A stretch of DNA of 64,000 bases from a virus. The stretch lies in IMG/VR virus record IMGVR_UViG_3300031951_000022, positions 1 to 64,000 of that record; one strand, given 5' to 3'. Every line of letters starts with the position of its first letter. Position 1 is the stretch's first letter. The position numbers and the translations under genes are program-made. The notes beneath the pieces are model-generated. The model was not told the DNA's origin. It made no database searches and was given only the letters and a program-made list of their open reading frames with translations. Below, piece after piece: positions 8,715-17,024 of this stretch.

Positions 8715-11360
8715 TTAAACTATCGTACTAGCAACTAAATCTCTGAATTGTTCAACATTATCCATCTTTGAAAACCATACCGGCTTACCATAATACCCCT
8801 TAGATGTTAAAGTCGATAACGGATTAGCATCTTTGAGGTCTTTCAGGTTCCAGTGATCGTCCTGACTACACACAATATACTTCAACATCGGCTGTTTGTC
8901 AAGCACAACTTTAATTTGCTTACGCAGATTTTCGATATTCGTCAATTTATCCTTGATCGAAGTATCTGCCTTAAACATTTTAATCAAATCGTCATTAGCA
9001 TAAAACTCTTTTACTACTTGTGTAATTTGAACATAAAGACATCTGGCCTGTGTTACGTCCTTACTATTTATTCCATTGATTCCCAAATTGTGCAGAATCT
9101 TTGTCATATGAGCATAGTAGTCTGCGGACTTGAACTTTGGAATATTAAAGTTGTGGACTGTATTGGCGAAAAATTCCATCACCATACATTGATCCACAAG
9201 AGAAACAATATCTGCATCTTTAATATAGGTGCCGTAGTCTAGTCCGAAAATATTTAGTATATGCCAAACGAAAACCCTGTCGGTATAACCCACATTGTAG
9301 TAACGATATGAGTCTTTGTGTTCTGCTTTCTCATATTCATTTCGAGCATATTCTACAACCGCATTATACTTAGAAATATCTCTAAGATTATCATCATAGA
9401 GCTTTGTGGTCTTACTCTTAAAGAAGTCGTTGAAACTAATAAGGTTATAACCTTGCTTGACTAGCTGTTCAGCATAGCTTTGCTTAATGGCAAATACTTT
9501 ATTGTCTCCAAGCAATGACTTTACAAGTTCTTTGTTGTGTTCATTACTAATGAAACTATAAATACTCTTAATAGACGGATAACCGCTAGTAGCAGCATAT
9601 CTAATAATTGGAATATAGATAATTTCTTCTTGATCCAGAACACTATCTCTTTCTTCTTGGTCAGAGATTTCTTTCATGTAGGCAGAATCATTCATAGAAT
9701 GACCACCAGTAATAGCCTTGGCACTAGTCATACTACCATAAACCAGAAACAAACTATCACTACTAACAGTCCCTAAAGGATCTCGACTACCTACTTTACG
9801 AGTGCCACTATTTAGTAGGCTCTTATAATCTGAGACATTAAGGACGTTAGACTCTCCACCAATATCAGCAATCAGCTTATCAAAACCATCAGTAGAATCT
9901 TCTGGGTTGTCACTATCAATCATTAGGTAGGCAAAACAATCCTGTTGATTGCAATATTTGGTGACAATCTTTTTAGCTGACTCAGCACCCTTAACGTCGC
10001 ATCGGAAAAATACAATTTTATTACTCTTACGATTGCTATTCCAATAGTAAGAACCCTTACCGTTTAGTGTCTCATGGTGAATTTGATTAGTCAAATAAAC
10101 CATTCTGCGAGAACGATAACCGGCAGTTCTAAAGTTAAAGACGTAAAGCTGCTTACTCTTTTTAAGAGCATATTCTAGGTCTTTACCAGACTCTAATTCA
10201 TGAACCTTGCCATTCTTGTCAGTCCAAGATGCTCCAGCAGTCCATCCACCAGCAAGATCACTGAGACTATAATAAGTCTGATAAGCATCAACTAAGCTTG
10301 TGGCAGTAGCCAGCTTATCTGTCATATCCTGTTTCAGTTGCAGATAAATATCTTGTGTCTTATCTCGTAGACACTTAATAACTTGCTTGGTATACTGCAA
10401 ACCTTCTCGACTAACATCCATTTCCAGTTCACCAATATTGAACTGAATTTCAAGATAAAGACCAGCGTGAAGAATTTCTTTAACAAGATTCTTCCAATTA
10501 TCAACATCAGCCTTACCAAAAGCTCTATTCCAAGCCTGAATATGGTCTGGTTGATCCGGCTTATCTTCACCAACAATCTTAGAGGCATCTACTGGATAGG
10601 CAATATTTCCCATGATAGCAACCACGCCGCTGCCAGGACTATTATATTGACTAGGATATTTGGCGTTATCAGTTGCTACTCGACCAATCTTCCATCCCTG
10701 ACCTTCAATCACAACATTGTGATGAGAATATGACCCGTCATTAACGGAGCCACAAACTCCGCCATGAATAGTAGGCTTGATTCTAAAGTAGTGAAAAATA
10801 CGCTTTGCTTTAGTGGTAAATTCATGAAAATCATGCTGCTTAACAGCAAAACTAATTTCTAAACCATTAGGTTCAGTAGTATCTGTGATGGAGATAAGGT
10901 TAAGACTAGGCACGCCCTCTTCGTTCATAGCGGCAATATAGGACAGTTTCTTTCCGTTGTAGTAAGAAACAGTGCTAAAGCTTTTAGTATATGCAAAAGG
11001 ACTCTTGCTACCAAGTCCAAGACAACCCACAAAATCGTTGCTGTCATTCTTGTTACTAGCACCGTATGTAGTATAAAGTTCCTCCATATCGGTCTGACTA
11101 AGGCCAGTGCCGTAATCTCTAACCATAAAAACAGGATTAGCCTGCGTTGGGAGCGTTACCTTAAAAGGATTTTTATGACCAGAAGCAATATGACTATCAT
11201 AAGCGTTTGTGCTAAGTTCACGCACAACCGCCATAATCTTGTCAGAATAAAGAGAGTCTGACAAAATCTTAAACATTTTAGAACTTTGAGAAATGCTAAA
11301 CTGATTAGCAGACTTAACACCCGCAGAATGAATCTCAACCGTTCTGTCAGCCAACTTCAT
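8715..11360 (-). CDS. rIIA: rIIA-like GHKL ATPase
   Basis: 881 aa. The N-terminal ~220 residues carry the GHKL/Hsp90-type ATP site: N-box VRELSTNAYDSH, G1 DYGTGL, G2 GLGSKSPFAY. The order and the neighbouring rIIB gene identify it as rIIA-like. The C-terminal half is long, helical and not recognised. A strong sigma-70-like promoter lies ~40 bp upstream, so it probably starts the rIIA-rIIB transcript. Confidence 0.88.
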   Translation of the reverse strand: MKLADRTVEIHSAGVKSANQFSISQSSKMFKILSDSLYSDKIMAVVRELSTNAYDSHIASGHKNPFKVTLPTQANPVFMVRDYGTGLSQTDMEELYTTYGASNKNDSNDFVGCLGLGSKSPFAYTKSFSTVSYYNGKKLSYIAAMNEEGVPSLNLISITDTTEPNGLEISFAVKQHDFHEFTTKAKRIFHYFRIKPTIHGGVCGSVNDGSYSHHNVVIEGQGWKIGRVATDNAKYPSQYNSPGSGVVAIMGNIAYPVDASKIVGEDKPDQPDHIQAWNRAFGKADVDNWKNLVKEILHAGLYLEIQFNIGELEMDVSREGLQYTKQVIKCLRDKTQDIYLQLKQDMTDKLATATSLVDAYQTYYSLSDLAGGWTAGASWTDKNGKVHELESGKDLEYALKKSKQLYVFNFRTAGYRSRRMVYLTNQIHHETLNGKGSYYWNSNRKSNKIVFFRCDVKGAESAKKIVTKYCNQQDCFAYLMIDSDNPEDSTDGFDKLIADIGGESNVLNVSDYKSLLNSGTRKVGSRDPLGTVSSDSLFLVYGSMTSAKAITGGHSMNDSAYMKEISDQEERDSVLDQEEIIYIPIIRYAATSGYPSIKSIYSFISNEHNKELVKSLLGDNKVFAIKQSYAEQLVKQGYNLISFNDFFKSKTTKLYDDNLRDISKYNAVVEYARNEYEKAEHKDSYRYYNVGYTDRVFVWHILNIFGLDYGTYIKDADIVSLVDQCMVMEFFANTVHNFNIPKFKSADYYAHMTKILHNLGINGINSKDVTQARCLYVQITQVVKEFYANDDLIKMFKADTSIKDKLTNIENLRKQIKVVLDKQPMLKYIVCSQDDHWNLKDLKDANPLSTLTSKGYYGKPVWFSKMDNVEQFRDLVASTIV

Positions 11361-11401
11361 AATTCTATCTCCAAAAGTTTGATCTTGCCTGTGATGCTAC
11401 C

Positions 11402-11430
11402 AGTATAACATCGGCAATTGGTCTTGTCAA
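11402..11430 (-). promoter_or_regulatory. Sigma-70-like promoter for rIIA
   Basis: Minus strand: TTGACA, 17 bp, TATACT. It overlaps the stop of the 82-aa membrane gene. A GCCGAT box lies in the spacer, here close to the -10. Confidence 0.8.
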
Positions 11431-11675
11431 GCTTGAGTCTGTTTTTTTTGCTTCCGCACTAACGCTAAATATCCTAGATAAATATCTAATAGTCCGTAAT
11501 AGCGTATACTTGGTATGGGTAATAGCAACCACCAAATTCCTGTGAGAATTGCTATCAGTCCTAATATTCTAGTTAAACAATATGAAGGAAAATATATAGA
11601 GAATAGATATGATAAGGGTCCGATAATTAATACAAAAATAAACATCATACTAACTATCAAAGCCAAACTAGCCAT
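11427..11675 (-). CDS. Small integral membrane protein
   Basis: 82 aa with three hydrophobic segments (from ~3-28, 32-52 and ~58-70) and a basic tail (RKQKKQ). Start abuts the stop of the upstream gene. Function unknown. Confidence 0.65.
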   Translation of the reverse strand: MASLALIVSMMFIFVLIIGPLSYLFSIYFPSYCLTRILGLIAILTGIWWLLLPIPSIRYYGLLDIYLGYLALVRKQKKQTQA

Positions 11676-12004
11676 TATTCATCACTATCTTGTTCATAGT
11701 CCTCATATAAACCATATGTATCTTCTTCGTCGTATGAGTAGTTATCTTCATTATATGGAGTCCAATCCTCAACATCATCGTCTGTATCAGTATGATAGTC
11801 TGATTCTTCGATCAAAACACTAATAGTATTTAAAATGTCAAATAGCTTTTCTAGAGTTTGATCCATTAAATTAATCTTTTTTTCAATATTTTTGATACCT
11901 TTTTTGAGTTCTGCTATGTCTAGAGATAATTTCTGTTCTTGTTCTTGATGATTAATAGTATTTCCGACTACCTGTTTCATAAGATCATCAATATCTTTAG
12001 ACAT
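11675..12004 (-). CDS. Coiled-coil protein with acidic tail
   Basis: 109 aa. Heptad-like helix in the middle (SLDIAELKKGIKNIEKKIN) and a D/E/Y-rich C-terminus. RBS GGAGATAATA. Function unknown. Confidence 0.65.
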   Translation of the reverse strand: MSKDIDDLMKQVVGNTINHQEQEQKLSLDIAELKKGIKNIEKKINLMDQTLEKLFDILNTISVLIEESDYHTDTDDDVEDWTPYNEDNYSYDEEDTYGLYEDYEQDSDE

Positions 12005-12013
12005 TATTATCTC

Positions 12014-12319
12014 CTATTTTAGCTTTCTATATTCTGGAATGTCGCCATTTGCAAGGATTTTATTATCCTCATAGGGTGAGGCAGCTCGTCTATAAAACTC
12101 TTGTTTAATATTCTCTAATACACCAGTTATCATGGCGATATTCTTATACGATAAACGACCCATTAAACCGGCAATAACTCGTGAAAAACAATAATTAATT
12201 TTGCCTAGATAACTACTAAAATCGAAAGCGTCTGCCTCACGACTATTTTGAATAGCTTTTGTTAAAACTTCAATAGCATCATCTAGTTCTTTTCGTTCTA
12301 TTTCTGAAATATAGGGCAT
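12014..12319 (-). CDS. Hypothetical helical protein
   Basis: 101 aa, mostly predicted helix (RKELDDAIEVLTKAI), ending in a flexible tail. Phage-type hypothetical; no motif recognised. Confidence 0.65.
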   Translation of the reverse strand: MPYISEIERKELDDAIEVLTKAIQNSREADAFDFSSYLGKINYCFSRVIAGLMGRLSYKNIAMITGVLENIKQEFYRRAASPYEDNKILANGDIPEYRKLK

Positions 12320-12322
12320 ATT

Positions 12323-12871
12323 TTACTCACTACAACGACATTGGTATTTATTACAATATGAACATTTTGGCCCAGGTTCCGCAAAACCCCAAGCATTAGC
12401 ATATCCATCAAAGCTTTCTTTGCCGGTATCAATACAAACCAATTTTTGGGTATTGTTGCGGTCTACTAAACCAATATTATAATAGTGGCAATCCCAAAAT
12501 TTCAAACCAGATTTTTCATAAATCTCATTAACTAAGTTTTGTATCTTAGCCAAGCTTAATTTTTTAGGCTGAATATCCTCGGCCACTTCTGTAACATATC
12601 CCCAATCACTAATACAGTCATAGTCTGGATCGTCCCTATCAAAAAACTTTAGTTTGCATACAGGGCTATAAATTTTAGGGGCTAAATCAAATTTGCTCAA
12701 TTCTTTTTGTACAGATCGGGAGTAGTTGGCTTTTCTTTTTGAACGGAATTCTTTAAAACCCAAAAAAGAGTGTCCTTTAATTGGATAAAATTGACAATAT
12801 CCGCCCTCATCAAACCAACTACTACAGTCAATCTGGTGTTCTGTATACTGGTTGTTCTGTTTCTTTGACAT
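12323..12871 (-). CDS. Kinase-like phage protein
   Basis: 182 aa. It carries DWGYVTEVA, then a catalytic-loop-like WDCHYYNIG and LVCIDTGKES. These parallel the D-x-H-x-x-N and D-F-G elements of the protein-kinase-like fold and align with the protein at 55930-56541. C-terminus has a cysteine cluster (CSYCNKYQCRC). No full kinase N-lobe or Walker motif is visible, so activity is uncertain. Start at 12871 follows AGGTGG. Confidence 0.65.
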   Translation of the reverse strand: MSKKQNNQYTEHQIDCSSWFDEGGYCQFYPIKGHSFLGFKEFRSKRKANYSRSVQKELSKFDLAPKIYSPVCKLKFFDRDDPDYDCISDWGYVTEVAEDIQPKKLSLAKIQNLVNEIYEKSGLKFWDCHYYNIGLVDRNNTQKLVCIDTGKESFDGYANAWGFAEPGPKCSYCNKYQCRCSE

Positions 12872-13166
12872 AGCCACCTGTTAAGTTTTCTACAAGCTTT
12901 ATTGCTCTTTCTAAGGAATCAGAAAATGTAATAAGCATTGAGGTTTGTTTAAAGTCCTCTTTAAAAGTACCATAAACAGCATAAAACGGATCACCAATTC
13001 TTTCGTCATCGAAATAAAAATCTTCCATCTTGTTTATTGTTTCCAAAACAGAACCTCCATTATAGTCTGTAATTTCTCTAACACTTTCAATAATGTAGTA
13101 TCGAAAGCTAGACTTGGCGTTCCCTTTATTAGAACAATACCCATGAAAAAATCTGTTATGTGTCAT
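12828..13166 (-). CDS. Hypothetical protein
   Basis: 112 aa, mixed alpha/beta (FYAVYGTFKEDF, SLERAIKLVENLTGG). The start ATG overlaps the stop of the upstream gene. No family recognised. Confidence 0.65.
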   Translation of the reverse strand: MTHNRFFHGYCSNKGNAKSSFRYYIIESVREITDYNGGSVLETINKMEDFYFDDERIGDPFYAVYGTFKEDFKQTSMLITFSDSLERAIKLVENLTGGYVKETEQPVYRTPD

Positions 13167-13413
13167 TAAACAGCCTAATGTCGTCGGAGTAAAGAGGTAC
13201 TACTATATTAGGGTCATTATAGGGATTAAATCTGGTTCTAAGATCATATAAAATACCTTGAGGATTTATACGCCCCCAACCAACAACACGATAATCTTTT
13301 AAAGCTCTAAGTCTTTTAAGTTCATCTTTAGCGTTATTTACCCAAAAACGATCAGCACCAGCAGACCACGCAAAATCTATAATAGTATCTAAAGGATCAG
13401 AGTGTTTATTCAT
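13156..13413 (-). CDS. Hypothetical protein
   Basis: 85 aa (MNKHSDPLDTIIDFAWSAGA). I chose the ATG at 13413 over an upstream TTG. Contains WGRINPQG and YDLRTRFNPY, a small beta domain. Unrecognised. Confidence 0.65.
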   Translation of the reverse strand: MNKHSDPLDTIIDFAWSAGADRFWVNNAKDELKRLRALKDYRVVGWGRINPQGILYDLRTRFNPYNDPNIVVPLYSDDIRLFNDT

Positions 13414-13415
13414 AA

Positions 13416-13634
13416 TCAAACAAATCCTATTTTGGTCTTTTCTACCAGAGTAACTTCAATTTCGTTGGCGGCAAATGTTTGTGTGGTATATGATCTACTA
13501 TTCCACCATCCACACTCATAATAAATATCATTATTAGCACGAATATTAATACCAGTAATAGTACCAAATACGTCCTCCGTTAGTTTCACTTTGCTTCCGA
13601 CCTTATAAACATCAATCGTAGTATTTTTACTCAT
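13416..13634 (-). CDS. Hypothetical SH3-like small protein
   Basis: 72 aa. GSKVKLTEDVFGTITGI then YECGWWNSRSY resemble a KOW/SH3-like barrel seen in many phage 70-mers. RBS GGAAGG. Role unknown. Confidence 0.65.
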   Translation of the reverse strand: MSKNTTIDVYKVGSKVKLTEDVFGTITGINIRANNDIYYECGWWNSRSYTTQTFAANEIEVTLVEKTKIGFV

Positions 13635-13672
13635 ATTATTTCCTTCCTATGGATTTTATATTAATAACTGAA

Positions 13673-13746
13673 TAGCCCGAATCGGATTTGAACCGATACT
13701 GTCAAAATTTTAAGTTTTGTGTCTCTGCCAGTTGGACTACCGGGCC
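13673..13746 (-). tRNA. tRNA-Leu(TAA), short variable loop
   Basis: Acceptor GGCCCGG pairs with TCGGGCT (two G-U). T-arm ATCGG-TTCAAAT-CCGAT. Anticodon arm CAAAA-CTTAAAA-TTTTG gives TAA, reading UUA. The variable loop is only ~5 nt, although bacterial tRNA-Leu normally has a long variable arm. Amino-acid identity is therefore less sure than the anticodon. Confidence 0.8.
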
Positions 13747-13752
13747 ATAAAA

Positions 13753-13829
13753 GCGACTGACTACAATAACTCGTAGTATGAGGTTGATTATTAAGTGTGC
13801 CTCTCCTTTGAACTATCATAGTCAATCGC
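13753..13829. repeat. Imperfect inverted repeat between tRNA-Leu and the DNA-binding gene
   Basis: GCGACTGACT at 13753-13762 pairs with AGTCAATCGC at 13820-13829 (one mismatch) and perfectly with AGTCAGTCGC at 14168-14177 on the far side of the next gene. It could be a terminator or operator; no T-run follows. Confidence 0.45.
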
Positions 13830-13846
13830 CGCTAATTTATTTAGTA

Positions 13847-14128
13847 TTAGCTATTTGTATGGGCTTTAAGACGAGCGACAATCTGAGCGAGTTGCTCAAT
13901 ATTATCAACTGCCTTTACCGGCTTTGCTCGCTCCATCGCGGGCAGTTCGATACCCTTCTTAGCCAAAGCAGACTTAGTTCTAGCATAACGGGCCATAGTG
14001 GTAGGAACCTTCTGACCAGTCTTAGACGCAATTTCAGCATATGTCTTTGAAGAAAACACAGCCTCAAGAAATTGCTCATCGGTGCAACGAACACGCTTCT
14101 GCTTATCAACCGAAAATACTTCTGCCAT
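13847..14128 (-). CDS. Small putative DNA-binding protein
   Basis: 93 aa. EQFLEAVFSSKTYAEIASKT looks like a helix-turn-helix, followed by a basic stretch (RYARTKSALAKKG). Start at 14128 has a perfect GGAGG. It has its own promoter and is flanked by an inverted repeat, as expected of a regulator. Family not recognised. Confidence 0.7.
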   Translation of the reverse strand: MAEVFSVDKQKRVRCTDEQFLEAVFSSKTYAEIASKTGQKVPTTMARYARTKSALAKKGIELPAMERAKPVKAVDNIEQLAQIVARLKAHTNS

Positions 14129-14203
14129 AATCAACCTCCAAGTCTTACTTCCAAGTCTTTGTTGATGAGTCAGTCGCTCGACCAATCTCTCACCAACAAC
14201 ATC

Positions 14204-14231
14204 ATTCTATCTCACAGTATCGGAATGTCAA
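14204..14231 (-). promoter_or_regulatory. Sigma-70-like promoter
   Basis: TTGACA, 16 bp, TAGAAT on the minus strand, with CCGATA starting 2 nt after the -35. Drives the 93-aa putative DNA-binding protein. Confidence 0.8.
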
Positions 14232-14267
14232 CTGCCAACCTTGATTTTTTTTGGTTTTCTGCAAACA

Positions 14268-14459
14268 TTAGTCAGCTAGATTAGTAGCCGTTTGTTCCGG
14301 CAGCTCTGTTGTTGCAATCAAAGAGAGGTGATCTTTTAGGCTTTGGTTTTCTGTTTCTAGAAAAGAGATCATTTTATTAGCTTGAAACAAAGCCTCATGT
14401 AGATACTTAACTTTGTTTGCTAATTCATCACCGATATAGTTATTCATACTAGTTTTCAT
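14268..14459 (-). CDS. Short coiled-coil protein
   Basis: 63 aa. Helical heptads (ELANKVKYLHEALFQANKM). RBS GGAAG. Function unknown. Confidence 0.6.
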   Translation of the reverse strand: MKTSMNNYIGDELANKVKYLHEALFQANKMISFLETENQSLKDHLSLIATTELPEQTATNLAD

Positions 14460-14495
14460 TGTGCTTCCTTGTTTTAAAGAAACTAGATAGCTCTA

Positions 14496-14762
14496 CTATA
14501 ATACACTTTTTAAGAACAAGAATAGATCTTTGATTTGATTTTTATTGAGCATCGTTTGGTCTGCAAATGGAGTGCCGTTAATCAACACAGCATAGACATA
14601 ACGAATTTTCTGCCATAATGACATACGGTAGTTGTTTGCGTATATGGCAAATTCTGCCATCTCAATATCTGCGTCATATTCTATTCGCAGCACCTCCGAT
14701 CTGCAATCGCAGGTTGTTAAAAACTCAGCGGGTTTTTGTTGTCTTTTTTTGCTTTTTTTCAT
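14496..14762 (-). CDS. Conserved phage/bacterial hypothetical
   Basis: 88 aa from the ATG at 14762. CDCRSEVLRIEYDAD then MSLWQKIRYVYAVL and a helix-rich end match a small family common in phages (beta-hairpin plus SLWQRI). No biochemical function known. Overlaps the upstream 41-aa gene by 38 nt. Confidence 0.7.
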   Translation of the reverse strand: MKKSKKRQQKPAEFLTTCDCRSEVLRIEYDADIEMAEFAIYANNYRMSLWQKIRYVYAVLINGTPFADQTMLNKNQIKDLFLFLKSVL

Positions 14763-14850
14763 TTTTAAATATACGATCAAAATTCTTCGACCAAGTAGTA
14801 TAGTCTACGCTCTTTGGTCTTGTTTTGTCACCCTTACCGTTTTGGCTCAT
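14725..14850 (-). CDS. 41-aa basic phage peptide
   Basis: MSQNGKGDKTRPKSVDY then WSKNFDRIF is a recurrent small phage protein pattern (KGDKxRP...Y...FDRIF). The start overlaps the HNH stop (ATGA), so translation is probably coupled. Confidence 0.7.
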   Translation of the reverse strand: MSQNGKGDKTRPKSVDYTTWSKNFDRIFKNEKKQKKTTKTR

Positions 14851-15470
14851 AAATATTTTCCAGATTTTTTAAGATTATCTTTTGCCCACAACGGTTGAAG
14901 GTTGGTATAATGAAAACATTTTTGCTGTTGTTCTGGATCAGTTAAATCAAATGCACAGCATGGTTTGATATGATCAATATGCCACTCTCCAAAATTATCC
15001 CAACTCATACCAACCGTAAATTGTTTCTCTAAATATAGTTTCAGATATTCCCAAGAACAGCCAGTTAAATCATAAGAAGTGCTATTTTTTGAACCTCTAG
15101 ATAGAGCCATTCTGATACGATTACTAATAATAGTTCTTAATCTAAAATTAATGTTCTTTTTTCTTTTCTCTCGTCGTTTTTTATTTATTTTTTCTCGATG
15201 TTTTTCTCTATATTTTCTTCGAATGGCTAAAATTTTATCTGGATTTTCCTGTATCCATTGTTTATTATACTGGTTGAGTGTTTCTCTGTTTTTTACTTTA
15301 TATTGTTGTTGCTGTTTTTTAATTTTCTTTTTATTTTTTAATTTCCATTTTGTGCAATATTTTTTATGACAATTTTTACAATATGAAGATTTTCCATCTG
15401 CTGACGCTTTTTGATTATGAAAGTTGTCTATGTTATGTTTTTTATTACATTTGCTGCATTGTTTTTTCAT
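14847..15470 (-). CDS. Free-standing HNH endonuclease
   Basis: 207 aa. Two N-terminal CxxC pairs (CSKC, CKNC), a highly basic central region, and an HNH core WHIDHIKPCCAFDL followed by NLQPLWAKDNL. The same architecture is encoded on the plus strand at 40297-40971. Likely a homing endonuclease. A CTTTGGTGTAT motif shared with other endonuclease genes lies upstream. Confidence 0.85.
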   Translation of the reverse strand: MKKQCSKCNKKHNIDNFHNQKASADGKSSYCKNCHKKYCTKWKLKNKKKIKKQQQQYKVKNRETLNQYNKQWIQENPDKILAIRRKYREKHREKINKKRREKRKKNINFRLRTIISNRIRMALSRGSKNSTSYDLTGCSWEYLKLYLEKQFTVGMSWDNFGEWHIDHIKPCCAFDLTDPEQQQKCFHYTNLQPLWAKDNLKKSGKYL

Positions 15471-15511
15471 TGGAGTATACTCTATTTGCTTATTATATAC
15501 ACCAAAGTGTC

Positions 15512-16207
15512 TTATTCTTCAAATACATATGACCAATAACGAGAATCTGTTTTATTTTGTTTAGCGTCCCAAAAAATACACCTAGCAATATACAAGGGAA
15601 CACCAAGTTTTCCGCAATTAATACTCCAATGTCTTTCCATCTTCTTATATAGAGATAGTCCAGTTTTATTCTGATATGTAAGAGTTTTCATTCCATATAA
15701 CTCAAGCATATGAGTATCTCCACAAAATACTCTACATTCATTTGGATGAATCTGTTCAAGACTGAATGATACTTTTGCGGAGCCTAGTCCGCTAATCTTA
15801 TTTACGATACTGTCTCTCTTTTTAACGTGACCCTTTTTAGCAGTAAAATAGAAGTCTCTAGGATTCGCCCAAAATAGATCTTTAAAATTCCAGATAAACT
15901 TTGTTCTATTATTATAGAGGCCGCAACCACTATTCTTAATTTTTTCTCTTAGTATTTCTTTATTATCAATCCATTCATCAAAATTTTTAATTGCATTATA
16001 GCCATTAACGTTTGATTTCCAAGTAGTATGAACACTCATAAAACTGAAAAGATATCTACGAAAAATATCTTCAGTGTTTTTTGGACGAACACTCTCCCAA
16101 TAGTCCTTATATGCTACAGCCTTATCTTTGGGAAAGCTCTTAAAAAACTCGTCAGCCTTGGTTGTATTGATAACCAAAGGTTGTTTGATCTGTTCGACTT
16201 GATCCAT
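15512..16207 (-). CDS. Helix-hairpin-helix DNA glycosylase (8-oxoG type)
   Basis: 231 aa. The segment NKISGLGSAKVSFSLEQIHP followed by CGDTHM matches the HhH-GPD motif, with the catalytic Lys (GSAK) and Asp (GDTHM) of OGG/AGOG enzymes. It would excise oxidised purines and nick the strand. The start at 16207 follows GGAGATTGAGG. It has its own promoter and sits upstream of an HNH gene. Confidence 0.75.
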   Translation of the reverse strand: MDQVEQIKQPLVINTTKADEFFKSFPKDKAVAYKDYWESVRPKNTEDIFRRYLFSFMSVHTTWKSNVNGYNAIKNFDEWIDNKEILREKIKNSGCGLYNNRTKFIWNFKDLFWANPRDFYFTAKKGHVKKRDSIVNKISGLGSAKVSFSLEQIHPNECRVFCGDTHMLELYGMKTLTYQNKTGLSLYKKMERHWSINCGKLGVPLYIARCIFWDAKQNKTDSRYWSYVFEE

Positions 16208-16239
16208 AATCCTCAATCTCCTGTGGGTTGGTTTCACAC

Positions 16240-16268
16240 AGTATACCAATTGACCTCTCTTGTGTCAA
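16240..16268 (-). promoter_or_regulatory. Sigma-70-like promoter
   Basis: TTGACA, 17 bp, TATACT. Drives the HhH glycosylase gene. Confidence 0.8.
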
Positions 16269-16280
16269 GCCTTTAGCAAA

Positions 16281-16940
16281 TTATCTTGGGAAGTACCCTA
16301 AACTAGCCTCTACTGACCAGTCTATATTATCGTCGATAATTTTTTTAATTTTTTTATCTAGTTGAATTTTAGGTTTATCTATAGGTGCTGGTGGATTACC
16401 AAATATTTTTAAATTAAAACGATCTCTAATAATATTTAAGTAATTTTCATGATTATACAAAAAACTATCATAAGAGATTAATATATAGTTGGATGCTAAT
16501 ACTGGCATTATTTGAGAAAGATAAATACATTTTTCTTTTCTCATATGAAAAATATTACGATATCTTATAGCTCTATTCCCGGTAGTATAGTCTCTATCTT
16601 GCATTATTTCTTTGCCATGATAGTCTACTGAATACCACTCACTAGTTAAAAATCTTTCTATAGTTTCTGTGTGTTGTTTGGGAACATGATGAGGTAAAGA
16701 ATAAAAAGCGGCTATCCAATCATAGGGATGACGTACAATGCCAGTAAATAAAACATGACGATCATACGCAATACGTTCTGGTTTAGCAAAACCCATCCAG
16801 TGTTTAAATCCATAAAAGTATGTCAGATCTAGATTAAACTTTTGTTTAAAGCACTGTTCTAAAAAATTAGTGCCAGAATGTCTTTCTCCATATATAGTAT
16901 ATCGGAAAATATGTTCGTATTTACTTCTAAAAATTTGCAT
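16281..16940 (-). CDS. Sulfotransferase-like protein
   Basis: 219 aa. YGERHSGTNFLEQ fits the 5'-phosphosulfate loop of PAPS-dependent sulfotransferases, and VRHPYDWIAAFY fits the 3'-phosphate-binding segment. Would transfer sulfate to a glycan or similar acceptor; substrate unknown. No Shine-Dalgarno is obvious before the ATG at 16940, so the start is uncertain. Confidence 0.7.
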   Translation of the reverse strand: MQIFRSKYEHIFRYTIYGERHSGTNFLEQCFKQKFNLDLTYFYGFKHWMGFAKPERIAYDRHVLFTGIVRHPYDWIAAFYSLPHHVPKQHTETIERFLTSEWYSVDYHGKEIMQDRDYTTGNRAIRYRNIFHMRKEKCIYLSQIMPVLASNYILISYDSFLYNHENYLNIIRDRFNLKIFGNPPAPIDKPKIQLDKKIKKIIDDNIDWSVEASLGYFPR

Positions 16941-17024
16941 CAAAAAAATAAATCTGTAATTAACAGTAAGAAAAAACAATATTATAAAAACAATAAAGAC
17001 AATATTAGTAAAGGCAATAAGATA

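Noticed and set aside
8853-11338. Several plus- and minus-strand frames inside rIIA
   Set aside because: All lie within the well-supported 881-codon rIIA frame.
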